Part shown: positions 47,448-56,046 of the stretch, one piece after another
Numbering within the stretch: position 1 is the first letter of the stretch
How the letters are laid out: each line of letters opens with the position of its first letter
Origin: Sulfuricaulis sp040901545
Lineage (GTDB): Bacteria; Pseudomonadota; Gammaproteobacteria; Acidiferrobacterales; Sulfurifustaceae
Direction: 5' to 3'
NCBI RefSeq assembly: GCF_040901545.1
Contig: NZ_JBBDYL010000052.1
Location: forward strand, 16,655-80,654
Length of the DNA stretch: 64,000 bases
The notes under the pieces: model-generated
Databases searched by the model: none
Told to the model about the DNA's origin: nothing
The model's input: only the letters and a program-made list of their open reading frames with translations
Program-made: the position numbers and the translations under genes

Positions 47448-48079
47448 ACAATCTCGTCAAGAATTGCACTGATCTGATGTTCTACGTTTACTCTTTTCTT
47501 TTTTGCGTCAATGATACGAACACGCTGCGGTTCTAGACTTGCAATCTCAAGATAATGTTTGCGAACATTATTAAAGAACTCTCTATTTTCTTGTTCAAAA
47601 CGATCAGGAGCACTACGTCCATTAGCGCGTGCAAGGCCCAATTCAACTGGAAATAATTCAGTTGGAAAATCAAGCAATAGGGTTAAATCAGGTCGTAATC
47701 CACCTTGCGCAAAGTTTTCTAATGTTCGAATGCGTTCATCTGGTATTCCACGCCCTCCACCTTGATATGCGTATGTGGCGTCAGTAAAACGGTCGCATAG
47801 AACAACTTTACCTTCATTAAGGGCGGGTCTAATAACCTTGTCCAAATGCTCAGCACGTGCAGAAAACATAAGTAATAATTCTGTATCGGGAGCCATTGAT
47901 TTAAACTGCGGATCAAGAACTAATGCACGTATTCTCTCACCTAACTCAGTACCTCCAGGCTCTCGAGTAACCACTGGCTCAACTGAGCGTTCTGTGAACC
48001 ATTTCATTATAAATTTTAGGCTTGTACTTTTGCCCGCACCTTCCATACCTTCAAGCGTAATAAAAAATCCTTTTGCCAT
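47429..48079 (-). CDS. tmk: Thymidylate kinase, AT-rich gene
   Basis: Phosphorylates dTMP to dTDP. The 216-residue protein has the P-loop EGMEGAGKST, the REPGGT motif, the DRFTDATYAYQGGGR substrate loop and a lid region. The ATG at 48079 matches the family's usual start; an in-frame GTG at 48091 would add four residues. Its base composition is unusual: about 42% G+C in my count of 47521-47820, clearly below the flanking genes, while gene order is normal. This suggests replacement by a foreign allele or unusual selection. Confidence 0.95.
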   Translation of the reverse strand: MAKGFFITLEGMEGAGKSTSLKFIMKWFTERSVEPVVTREPGGTELGERIRALVLDPQFKSMAPDTELLLMFSARAEHLDKVIRPALNEGKVVLCDRFTDATYAYQGGGRGIPDERIRTLENFAQGGLRPDLTLLLDFPTELFPVELGLARANGRSAPDRFEQENREFFNNVRKHYLEIASLEPQRVRIIDAKKKRVNVEHQISAILDEIVWPILK

Positions 48080-48093
48080 TGATTTGTCCACTA

Positions 48094-49155
48094 TTATTTT
48101 TTTAATTGACTCTTGTTGACATCAGTGCTCTGAATGATTACCTGGCTAGATGTTGGCATCTTAGGTTTACCTTTCAGCTGATATTTGATCACAGCCTTAT
48201 TGTGATCTTCCAGTGTCGAAGTGAATTCATGTGTCCCATCTCCTCGAGCGACAAAATACAATGCATTGGTTTGCTCTGGATGGAGCACGGCCAGAAGTGA
48301 ATCTTTCCCGGGCATGGCCACGGGCGTTGGCGGAAGACCGCCGCGTGTGTAGGTATTATATGGCGTGTCGTGTTTCAGGTCTTTTAAGCGTATATTTCCA
48401 TCAAACTGCAAGCCCATGCCGTAGATCACGCTTGGATCGGACTGAAGACGCATACCGCGACGTAACCGATTGATAAAAACCCCTGCAATTATCCTGCGCT
48501 CATTGGCGCGGCCGGTTTCTTTTTCAACGATGGATGCCAATATTAACGCGGAATATGGATCCTTGAGCGGAAGGCCCGCGTCACGTTGTTCCCATTCTTG
48601 CAGCAATAATTTCTGCATCTTTTCATAGGCAATCGTCAGGATCTTGAGGTCGCTTTGTCCTGCGGAATAATAGTAAGTGTCTGGAAAAAACCGGCCTTCG
48701 GGATGTTCACCCATCCGTCCCAATCGATCCATGATGATGTCCGGGGCTAAACCTCTCAGCGTGAGGGTTAATTTGGGAGCCTCCGCCAGTGTCTGCAAGA
48801 ATTGCCCGAATGTGCGCCCTTCCAAAAGCACAACCGGATATTCTATTACTCGCCCGGCAACCATACGATCCAGCATTTCCTTGGCGCTGATACCGTTAGG
48901 GAAACGATATTCACCGGACTTCAGATCACGATCATGACCGGAGAGATAAGCCAATAAGATAAAAGAATAGCTCTCGGGCAATATTTTCCGCTGAGAAAGA
49001 TGGTTCGCGATTGCCTTGAGCGGCATTTTTGGTTTTATCTCAATTAACGCTTCACCCGGCATGAGCGAATGATTCCAGGCCCAATAGAGATACACGCCCG
49101 ATACCAGACACGTGGCGACAAAAGTCAACGCCAGTCTAGTCAACGCAACATGCAT
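48094..49155 (-). CDS. mltG: Endolytic murein transglycosylase MltG (YceG)
   Basis: Cuts nascent glycan strands and may terminate their elongation. The 353-residue protein has one N-terminal membrane helix (about 8-26), a LysM-like region, and the YceG catalytic signature ASIVEKETGRANERRIIAG with the key Glu (about 236), followed by LQSDPSVIYG and YNTYTRGGLPPTPV. Start chosen at ATG 49155, which overlaps pabC by 20 bases and has AGAGG seven to nine bases upstream; upstream frame lies in pabC. Confidence 0.94.
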   Translation of the reverse strand: MHVALTRLALTFVATCLVSGVYLYWAWNHSLMPGEALIEIKPKMPLKAIANHLSQRKILPESYSFILLAYLSGHDRDLKSGEYRFPNGISAKEMLDRMVAGRVIEYPVVLLEGRTFGQFLQTLAEAPKLTLTLRGLAPDIIMDRLGRMGEHPEGRFFPDTYYYSAGQSDLKILTIAYEKMQKLLLQEWEQRDAGLPLKDPYSALILASIVEKETGRANERRIIAGVFINRLRRGMRLQSDPSVIYGMGLQFDGNIRLKDLKHDTPYNTYTRGGLPPTPVAMPGKDSLLAVLHPEQTNALYFVARGDGTHEFTSTLEDHNKAVIKYQLKGKPKMPTSSQVIIQSTDVNKSQLKK

Positions 49156-49957
49156 CGCGTATAACCTCTTGGATGCGCCTGGTGTGTTTCCCGACGGGAT
49201 ATTCCCTTGATGCCAGGCACCGAACCGGCCAGAGGCCAATCAGGCTGTTGGTTAGAAAAATCTCATCTGCCTCCTGAAGATCCGTTTTTGTCAGCTCGGC
49301 CACCGTTGAGGCCATTGGCAATCCGGAAACGCGGTCAAGCACAAGGCTGCGCATGACGCCTTCGACACCGCTGTGTGACAAATCCGGGGTAAATAATGCG
49401 CCTTCCCGGACGATAAATATATTCGTCATAGTGCCCTCGATTACATGCCCCTGTTCATCAAGCATAAGCCCCTCTGCACTGTCCGCGGTCAGTTCCCTGC
49501 GCGCCATGACTTGTTCAAGCCGGTTGAGATGCTTGATACCCGCAAGCACAGGATGACGCGTAATGGTGGTACGGCAGAACTGCGAAGTGATTCCATGCAA
49601 GCGATGTGATTTGGGATAATCCGGCCATGGCATCAAACTGACAATACGTGTCGCGTCTGTGTCATTGATCGGGGCGTATCCGCGCGCGGAAACCCCTCGC
49701 GTAAGAATAATCTTCAGTACGGAGCGGTCGGTACCGCGGCAAACGAATTCGGCTTCTTCATGTATCAGTTGCTCGTCAGGCGATTTAATACCGAGCCGCG
49801 CAGCACCGCGCTTCAGGCGCTGCATATGCAAGTCCCACAAGAGCGGCGCCGCGTTTTTTACCGCAATGGTCTCGAACAGCCCGTCTCCGTACTGAAATCC
49901 CCGGTCATGCACCGACACTGTCTCGCCTGGCTTCCCGTCAATCAGCGTGACTGACAT
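49136..49957 (-). CDS. pabC: Aminodeoxychorismate lyase
   Basis: Releases p-aminobenzoate from aminodeoxychorismate for folate synthesis. The 273-residue fold IV PLP enzyme shows DRGFQYGDGLFET, the PLP lysine in AGIKHLNRLEQV (about 148), EGTMTNIFIV and LTNSLIGLWPV. GGAGG lies upstream of the ATG. pabB precedes it by 108 bases; mltG follows, as in the E. coli fabF-pabC-yceG order. Confidence 0.94.
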   Translation of the reverse strand: MSVTLIDGKPGETVSVHDRGFQYGDGLFETIAVKNAAPLLWDLHMQRLKRGAARLGIKSPDEQLIHEEAEFVCRGTDRSVLKIILTRGVSARGYAPINDTDATRIVSLMPWPDYPKSHRLHGITSQFCRTTITRHPVLAGIKHLNRLEQVMARRELTADSAEGLMLDEQGHVIEGTMTNIFIVREGALFTPDLSHSGVEGVMRSLVLDRVSGLPMASTVAELTKTDLQEADEIFLTNSLIGLWPVRCLASREYPVGKHTRRIQEVIRDACCVD

Positions 49958-50065
49958 GCCTACCGCCTCCGAATAACCGGAACAAAACCGGTATGATGGT
50001 TGTCGGTGTCCGGCGGTTAACGTCGGTCGTAGCTTTTCGCTTTGCGTTGCTTCCCGGCCCTCGGT

Positions 50066-51484
50066 TCATGCTGTTACGCCCAAAGCAGAAAGCAGACCTT
50101 TGGCTTTGGCGCGCGTCTCATCCAACTCACGTTCGGGTGAGGAATCGGCGACGATTCCGGCACCGGCGCGCAGCGTGACTTCCCGTCCATTCTGGATAAT
50201 CGTGCGAATCAGAATATTCAGATCAAGACTGCCATTCCGGTTGATGTATCCGATCGAACCGGTATATGCCGCGCGCGGCGCATTCTCAAGTTCGGCGATA
50301 ATCTGCATGCAGCGTACTTTCGGGCATCCGGTGATGGTTCCGCCGGGAAACAAGGCGCGGATGGCCTGGGCTGGCGTAATGTCTTGACGGAGCTTGCCCC
50401 TGACTTCTGAAACAATATGATGCACATGACGATAGGATTCGAGTTGCAGAAATTCCTTGACCTGGATCGAACCCACGCAACACACGCGGCCCAAATCATT
50501 GCGTTCAAGGTCAATCAGCATCACGTGTTCTGCGCGTTCCTTGGGATGGCGCAACAGGTCCTCTGATAAGATTTTGTCCTGCAAGGGATCCATGCTTCGG
50601 GGATACGTCCCGGCGATGGGCCGCGTGCTGACCTCCCCGCCGCGGATTTCCATAAGCCGCTCCGGCGAGGAACTGATAATAAAGCGATCATGCCCCAGAG
50701 ACATCATGCCGGCAAACGGCGCCGGATTTGCCGCGCACAGGCGGCGATAGAGGTCGATGGATCGAGCCGGTTCGCCGAGCATGATACGCCACAGCCGAGA
50801 GAGGTTTACCTGAAATACGTCCCCGGCATTTATATATTCCTGCACGCGCTGGACAAGCTCGATAAAACGTCGTGGATCCTCCTCATGGCAGTCCGCTGCA
50901 ACCATGGCAGGAGTGTCGGATGTCGTCCGACGGGTCGCATCCGCTTCGAGCAGCGGCAACAGCTCGCCCGCGCGATTACTCTCGCAAACCAGCAGCAATT
51001 GCTGCCGCGCGTGATCGTTGATGATCGCCGCCGGAAACCGGGTTGCGGATGCAACCGGCAGTCCCGTATCGGAATTTACGCTGGTAACCGAAGGCTCGAT
51101 CTGGCCGACGAGTTCATATCCGAGAAAGACAAACCACCCGCCGGAAAACGGGGGCGCGTCAATGTCAGCGGTGTCTGCAATTTCAACAGCCAGTGAAAGT
51201 GATTGCCATTCCCGGTCAAACGCCTGTAAAAAATCACCTTGGCCTAATAGTCGGCCATTGCGGTATAGCCGGTGATCTATTTCCAGAGAAAGCGAATCTC
51301 CCGGAAATGCAAACAGAATGTCATAGCGAGCCCGCGGCGTTCCATGCGACACGCTCGACAACAAATGCGGATATCGCCGGGGATTTTGTGCGTGAATTCC
51401 GGTTAAATCGTGAACGGTAGCCAGGCGGCGACAGACATACCCCGGCTTGGAGCTATCTAACCGATGTGCAAGCTGGGCATTCAC
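50066..51484 (-). CDS. pabB: Aminodeoxychorismate synthase component I
   Basis: With a glutamine amidotransferase, PabB converts chorismate to aminodeoxychorismate. The 472-residue protein has the chorismate-binding core FIISSSPERLM, ERAEHVMLIDLERNDLGRV, FPGGTITGCPKVR and GAGIVADSSPERE. The motif around the substrate is RPIAGT, the form seen in TrpE, instead of the PIKGT of E. coli PabB; pabC next door and the TGCPKVR sequence still favour PabB. It begins at a GTG that overlaps the fabF stop. Confidence 0.85.
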   Translation of the reverse strand: MNAQLAHRLDSSKPGYVCRRLATVHDLTGIHAQNPRRYPHLLSSVSHGTPRARYDILFAFPGDSLSLEIDHRLYRNGRLLGQGDFLQAFDREWQSLSLAVEIADTADIDAPPFSGGWFVFLGYELVGQIEPSVTSVNSDTGLPVASATRFPAAIINDHARQQLLLVCESNRAGELLPLLEADATRRTTSDTPAMVAADCHEEDPRRFIELVQRVQEYINAGDVFQVNLSRLWRIMLGEPARSIDLYRRLCAANPAPFAGMMSLGHDRFIISSSPERLMEIRGGEVSTRPIAGTYPRSMDPLQDKILSEDLLRHPKERAEHVMLIDLERNDLGRVCCVGSIQVKEFLQLESYRHVHHIVSEVRGKLRQDITPAQAIRALFPGGTITGCPKVRCMQIIAELENAPRAAYTGSIGYINRNGSLDLNILIRTIIQNGREVTLRAGAGIVADSSPERELDETRAKAKGLLSALGVTA

Positions 51485-52725
51485 GCCAATTTGCGAAACA
51501 CCAGTGTTCCATTGGTGCCGCCAAATCCAAAAGAATTTGAAATGGCGACGTCAATTTTCATCTCCCGCGCCACATTCGGTACGTAATCAAGGTCACATTC
51601 CGGATCAGGGGTTGTGAGATTGATCGTCGGTGGCGCAATCTGATGATGCAATGCAAGCGCAGTGTAGATTGCCTCAATACCTCCTGCCGCACCGAGCAAA
51701 TGGCCCGTCATGGACTTGGTCGAACTGATGACAAGTTTTCGCGCATGAGCCCCGAACGCGGCCTTCGCGGCCAGTGTCTCGGCCCGATCGCCCAATGGCG
51801 TGGATGTCCCATGGGCATTAATGTACTGCACCTGATCCGGATTTACTCCGGCATTTTGCAAGGCATTATGCATGCAACGCGCCGCACCCTCCCCGCCTTC
51901 CGGCGGACTTGTCATGTGATAGGCATCACCGCTCATGCCGAAGCCAACGAGTTCGCAATAAATTTTGGCGCCCCGCTTGCGGGCATGTTCAAATTCCTCG
52001 AGCACGACAATCCCGGCGCCTTCACTCAGCACAAAACCGTCTCGATCCATGTCCCACGGACGGCTCGCGGTTTCAGGACTGTCGTTACGCATCGACAACG
52101 CCTTGGCGTTGCCAAATCCGGCGAGGCTGGTTGGAGTGATGGCGGCTTCGGCGCCGCCCGCAATCATGACATCGGCGTCGCCATACTCGATCAGCCGGCC
52201 GGCGTCGCCAATACCGTGAGTCGCCGTGCTGCAGGCGGTCACCATCGCAAGATTGGGCCCCTTCAATCCATACATCACCGACAAATCGCCTGAGATCATG
52301 TTGATGATGCTCATGGGAACATAAAACGGCGATACCCGTCGTGGACCTTTTTCAGTTATGGTACGGGTGGTTTCTTCGATCGTGCCGACTCCGCCAATGC
52401 CGGCACCGATATGCACGCCGATACGCTCGGCATTTTCCTCGGTCACCTGGATCCCGGAATCCTTGATGGCTTCGATACCGGCGGCCATTCCAAGTTGAAT
52501 AAAGCGGTCCATGCGCCGCGCCTCCTTTTGAGAGATGCCATGCGCGGTGGGGTCGAAGTTCTTTACTTCTCCGGCGATTGTGGAGGGGAAACCGGTGGTA
52601 TCGAAGAAGGTGACGCGGGTTATTCCGCTCTTGCCAGCTAGAATGCTGTGCCAGTTTTCAGCAACATCGTGGCCAAGAGGAGAAATAATTCCCATGCCGG
52701 TGATGACAACGCGTCGTTTGCTCAA
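51481..52725 (-). CDS. fabF: 3-oxoacyl-[ACP] synthase II
   Basis: Elongating condensing enzyme of fatty acid synthesis. The 414-residue protein contains the Cys-His-His triad in TACSTATHG, NAHGTSTPLGD and KSMTGHLLGAAG. The start is placed at TTG 52725 (LSKRRVVITGMG), which has GAGGG eight bases upstream and gives E. coli-like length; an ATG nine codons earlier has no room for a ribosome site. It is separated from acpP by a strong hairpin. Confidence 0.95.
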   Translation of the reverse strand: MSKRRVVITGMGIISPLGHDVAENWHSILAGKSGITRVTFFDTTGFPSTIAGEVKNFDPTAHGISQKEARRMDRFIQLGMAAGIEAIKDSGIQVTEENAERIGVHIGAGIGGVGTIEETTRTITEKGPRRVSPFYVPMSIINMISGDLSVMYGLKGPNLAMVTACSTATHGIGDAGRLIEYGDADVMIAGGAEAAITPTSLAGFGNAKALSMRNDSPETASRPWDMDRDGFVLSEGAGIVVLEEFEHARKRGAKIYCELVGFGMSGDAYHMTSPPEGGEGAARCMHNALQNAGVNPDQVQYINAHGTSTPLGDRAETLAAKAAFGAHARKLVISSTKSMTGHLLGAAGGIEAIYTALALHHQIAPPTINLTTPDPECDLDYVPNVAREMKIDVAISNSFGFGGTNGTLVFRKLA

Positions 52726-52770
52726 CGCCGAATCCCTCACTGAAGCGGGCATCCTGCCGCGCTTAAAACC

Positions 52771-52804
52771 GAGAGGCCGTCATCCATAGGGATGACGGCC
52801 TCTC
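52771..52804 (-). terminator. Perfect 15-base stem-loop between acpP and fabF
   Basis: GAGAGGCCGTCATCC (52771-52785) pairs perfectly with 52790-52804 around a 4-base loop; on the minus strand it is followed by GGTTTTAAG. It lies 15 bases after acpP. It should work as a partial terminator or mRNA-end stabiliser that raises acpP message over fabF. Confidence 0.75.
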
Positions 52805-52818
52805 ACTTAATTAAGTAA

Positions 52819-53055
52819 TCAGTTCAAACGGGTATTGATATAGTCTATGGCCTGCTGGACAGTGGTTATTTTCTCCGCCTGCTCGTCGGGAATCTCACAG
52901 TCAAATTCCTCCTCCAGCGCCATCACCAATTCAACGGTATCCAGGGAATCCGCGCCCAGATCATCCACAAAGGAAGCTTCGGGCTTTACTTCGCCTTCGT
53001 TAACGCCCAACTGCTCCACAACGATTTTCTTGACGCGCTCTTCTACGCTGCTCAT
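52819..53055 (-). CDS. acpP: Acyl carrier protein
   Basis: A 78-residue acidic protein almost identical in pattern to E. coli ACP, with the phosphopantetheine serine in GADSLDTVELVM (Ser37). It carries acyl chains for FabD, FabH, FabG, FabF and PlsX, all encoded next to it. It is flanked by a hairpin repeat on the upstream side and a terminator-like stem on the downstream side, consistent with separate, high expression. Confidence 0.97.
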   Translation of the reverse strand: MSSVEERVKKIVVEQLGVNEGEVKPEASFVDDLGADSLDTVELVMALEEEFDCEIPDEQAEKITTVQQAIDYINTRLN

Positions 53056-53176
53056 GGGTGATTATCCCTCCAAAGATTGAGTTACTGCCCGCGTGCGGGC
53101 GCATAGTTAACACCATTTGTCCGAAATCGTCCAGCCAACTGACAAACTGGTACTTTTCAGCATGATACCGGACTTA

Positions 53177-53260
53177 GTGCCCAGTGCCCGAGGCGAACGC
53201 TCCTTCGGCAATGGGCACAGTAGCCGCAATGAGCCATGTTACCATGGGCACTACTGCCGC
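53177..53260. repeat. Palindromic repeat copy between acpP and fabG
   Basis: GTGCCCA (53177-53183) and TGGGCAC (53212-53218) flank a core CGAGGCGAACGC (53189-53200) followed by TTCGG. The same core occurs in the repeat array at 63.5-64.0 kb, where different but complementary arms surround it. A partial second unit with ATGGGCAC and CTCCGAAAGCGC follows at 53243-53275. It may be a REP-like mobile palindrome or an RNA-processing hairpin. Confidence 0.55.
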
Positions 53261-53295
53261 CGTCTCCGAAAGCGCTGCGCCACGGGATCCAGCGG

Positions 53296-54039
53296 CTAGT
53301 TCATGTACATCCCACCATTGATATGCAAGGTCATGCCGGTAATGTAGCCGGCCTGGGGAGAAGCGAGAAACGCCACGGCATGGGCGACCTCCTCAACCTG
53401 TCCTAACCGGCCTAGCGGTATTTGATTGAGCAAGGCCGCTTTCTGGGTTTCAGTCAATTCACGCGTCATGTCCGTGTCGATGAAACCCGGCGCCACCGCA
53501 TTGACAGTAATATTGCGCGATCCCACCTCGCGGGCGAGTGACATGGTAAATCCGATCAAACCGGCTTTGGATGCCGCATAGTTGGCCTGCCCGGCATTGC
53601 CCGTCGCACCCACCACCGAGCTGATATTGATGATCCGGCCCCATCGGGCCTTGGTCATGGCGCGCAAACAAGCCTTGGTCATCCGGTATGCAGACTTAAG
53701 ATTGGTATTCAAAATATCATCCCACTCGTCCTCGGTCATCCGAAGCAGCAGATTGTCGCGGGTGATACCCGCATTATTCACGAGAATAGTCGGCGCGCCA
53801 ATGGATTTTTCCATGGACGATAGTGCTGCCGTGACGGACTCCGCGCTGTTTACGTCGAGAATTTCTCCCTGCCCCGAAATATTATTTTCTTTCAGCGTAG
53901 CGGTAATCTTGGCTGCGCCGGACTGCGAAGTGGATGTCCCGACAACCTGCGCTCCCTGACGTCCCAGTTCAACGGCAATAGCCTGTCCAATGCCACGGCT
54001 GGCTCCCGTCACGAGTGCGATCTGGCCCTTTAAAAACAT
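53296..54039 (-). CDS. fabG: 3-oxoacyl-[ACP] reductase
   Basis: NADPH-dependent reductase of fatty acid elongation. The 247-residue SDR protein has the cofactor motif VTGASRGIGQAIA (about 8-20), NNAG, and the Ser-Tyr-Lys triad in INISSVVG...YAASKAG. ATG 54039 is preferred because GGAAG lies five bases upstream; ATG 54051 has no ribosome site. It follows fabD closely and precedes acpP by 240 bases that hold a palindromic repeat. Confidence 0.95.
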   Translation of the reverse strand: MFLKGQIALVTGASRGIGQAIAVELGRQGAQVVGTSTSQSGAAKITATLKENNISGQGEILDVNSAESVTAALSSMEKSIGAPTILVNNAGITRDNLLLRMTEDEWDDILNTNLKSAYRMTKACLRAMTKARWGRIINISSVVGATGNAGQANYAASKAGLIGFTMSLAREVGSRNITVNAVAPGFIDTDMTRELTETQKAALLNQIPLGRLGQVEEVAHAVAFLASPQAGYITGMTLHINGGMYMN

Positions 54040-54057
54040 ATCGTCTTCCATAGTCGC

Positions 54058-54999
54058 TTAAGAGATTTTCGTCAAAATTGACAACGCCTCCTGATGCGAT
54101 GTCGGGTCGAATACCGGCAGGGTTTCTGTCGAGCGTGCAATCCGTTTGTTCAGTCCGGTAAGCACTTTTCCCGGACCGCATTCTACCAGCCGGTTTACGC
54201 CGTCGGCCTGCATTTTCTGAATAATTTCGACCCAGCGCACCGGAGATTTTATCTGGCGAACCAGTTCATTCCGAATCGCAGCCGGATCGGATTCTGACTT
54301 TACATGGGAATTATGGATGACCGGTGGCACAGGACGGCGAATTTCTACGTGTTTCAGACGCTGCGCCATGCGTTCCGCCGCCGGAATCATCAGCCGGCTG
54401 TGGGCCGGAACGCTCATCGGCAACACCACGGCGCGCTTGGCGCCCGCGGCCTTGGACTGTTCCACGGCGCGAGCCACGGCTCCCGCGGCGCCGGCAATAA
54501 CAATCTGGTTCGGTGAATTGAAATTGACCGCATCGAGCACTTCGCCTTGCGCAGCCTGGTCGCACAGTTTTTGCACCGCCTCATTATCCAGTCCCAGAAT
54601 CGCCGCGATACTGCCTTGCCCGATGGGCACCGCGTCCTGCATGAAGCGGCCACGGTCGGCAACCAGCTTGACGGCTTCTGGAAAATCGAGCGCTTCAGAA
54701 CAAACCAGCGCGGTATATTCACCCAGACTGTGGCCGGCCATGACTTGCGGTTTCGGTCCTTTGAGTCCGGACCAGACGCGCCAATTTGCCACGCCCGCCG
54801 CCAACATGGCGGGTTGGGTTACTTCAGTTTGATTCAATCGTTCATCAGGCCCCTGCTCCACTATCAGCCACAGGTTGTAACCAAGCGCATGCGAAGCCTC
54901 GTCAAAGGTCTGCCTGACGACAGGAAACTTCGCAGCCAGATCGCGCATCATGCCGACGGACTGCGAACCTTGTCCGGGAAATACAAATGCGAGTGTCAT
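54058..54999 (-). CDS. fabD: Malonyl-CoA-ACP transacylase
   Basis: Loads malonyl groups on ACP. The 313-residue protein starts LAFVFPGQGSQSVGMM, has the nucleophile serine in AGHSLGEYTALV (about 92), the QLxL-type active-site histidine in VPAHSRLM and ECGPGKVLTGL near the C-terminus. All expected residues are present. Part of the plsX-fabH-fabD-fabG unit. Confidence 0.96.
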   Translation of the reverse strand: MTLAFVFPGQGSQSVGMMRDLAAKFPVVRQTFDEASHALGYNLWLIVEQGPDERLNQTEVTQPAMLAAGVANWRVWSGLKGPKPQVMAGHSLGEYTALVCSEALDFPEAVKLVADRGRFMQDAVPIGQGSIAAILGLDNEAVQKLCDQAAQGEVLDAVNFNSPNQIVIAGAAGAVARAVEQSKAAGAKRAVVLPMSVPAHSRLMIPAAERMAQRLKHVEIRRPVPPVIHNSHVKSESDPAAIRNELVRQIKSPVRWVEIIQKMQADGVNRLVECGPGKVLTGLNKRIARSTETLPVFDPTSHQEALSILTKIS

Positions 55000-55077
55000 G
55001 AGAATTTTCTTCGGTGATTAAAATCGTTGGCCGGAGAATTGGAAAGAATACTCCTGAATTCTGCTGCTGCTGTCAGA

Positions 55078-56046
55078 TCAGTATTTCAGCAACACAGATC
55101 CCCAGGTAAAACCGCCTCCGAAAGCCTCCATCAGCACGGTATCACCGGTCTTGATACGTCCATCACGCACGGCCTCATCGAAAGCGAGCGGGATCGACGC
55201 GGCCGAGGTGTTGCCATGCCGGTCAACGGTCATGACCACATGATCCATGGACATTCCGAGTTTCTTAGCCGTAGCCGCAATGATCCGATGATTGGCCTGA
55301 TGCGGTACCAGCCACTGGATATCCGTCTTTTTCATGTGGTTCACTGCGAGCGTTTCGTCAACGATGCGTCCGAGCGTTTTCACGGCCACCTTGAAAACCT
55401 CATTCCCTTCCATTTGCATGTAGGCCTTGCCGTTGATCACCTTGTCATATCCCGATGAAATACCCGAAGGGACGCTGAGGAGGTCTTTGTACTTTCCATC
55501 GGCGTGCAGGTGGCTTGATATGATCCCGGGTTTCTCGGATGCCGCGAGCAAGACGGCGCCGGCGCCATCACCGAACAGCACACAGGTGACCCGATCGGTC
55601 CAGTCAATGATGCGTGACAAGGTTTCGGTACCCACCACGAGTGCGCATCGGGTCGACCCGGAGCGGATGAATTTCTCCGCGATGCCCAGCGCATACACGA
55701 ATCCCGTGCAAACGGCCTGCACATCAAACGCCGGGCAGCCATGAATACCGAGACGGTCCTGCACCAGGCAGGCGGTACTGGGAAACACCTGATCGGCAGT
55801 CGTTGTCGCCACGATGATAAGATCGATGTCCTTCGCGCTTATCCCGGCCGCCTCGATGGCACGGCGCGATGCCTGCTCGCCCATGAACGCGCTGGTTTCC
55901 CCTGCTGATGCAATATGGCGCTCACGAATGCCGGTACGTTCGAAAATCCATTGATCCGTTGTATCGACAATCTTTTCCAAATCGTGGTTCGTGAGTATCT
56001 TCGTGGGAAGATAGCTGCCCGTGCCGATGATCCGCGCGCAACTCAC
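55078..56046 (-). CDS. fabH: 3-oxoacyl-[ACP] synthase III
   Basis: Starts fatty acid synthesis by condensing acetyl-CoA with malonyl-ACP. The 322-residue protein has the Cys-His-Asn triad in QAVCTGFVYAL, WLVPHQANHRI and RHGNTSAASIPLA, and the C-terminal GGGFTWGSVLL. The ATG overlaps the plsX stop by four bases. Confidence 0.96.
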   Translation of the reverse strand: MSCARIIGTGSYLPTKILTNHDLEKIVDTTDQWIFERTGIRERHIASAGETSAFMGEQASRRAIEAAGISAKDIDLIIVATTTADQVFPSTACLVQDRLGIHGCPAFDVQAVCTGFVYALGIAEKFIRSGSTRCALVVGTETLSRIIDWTDRVTCVLFGDGAGAVLLAASEKPGIISSHLHADGKYKDLLSVPSGISSGYDKVINGKAYMQMEGNEVFKVAVKTLGRIVDETLAVNHMKKTDIQWLVPHQANHRIIAATAKKLGMSMDHVVMTVDRHGNTSAASIPLAFDEAVRDGRIKTGDTVLMEAFGGGFTWGSVLLKY

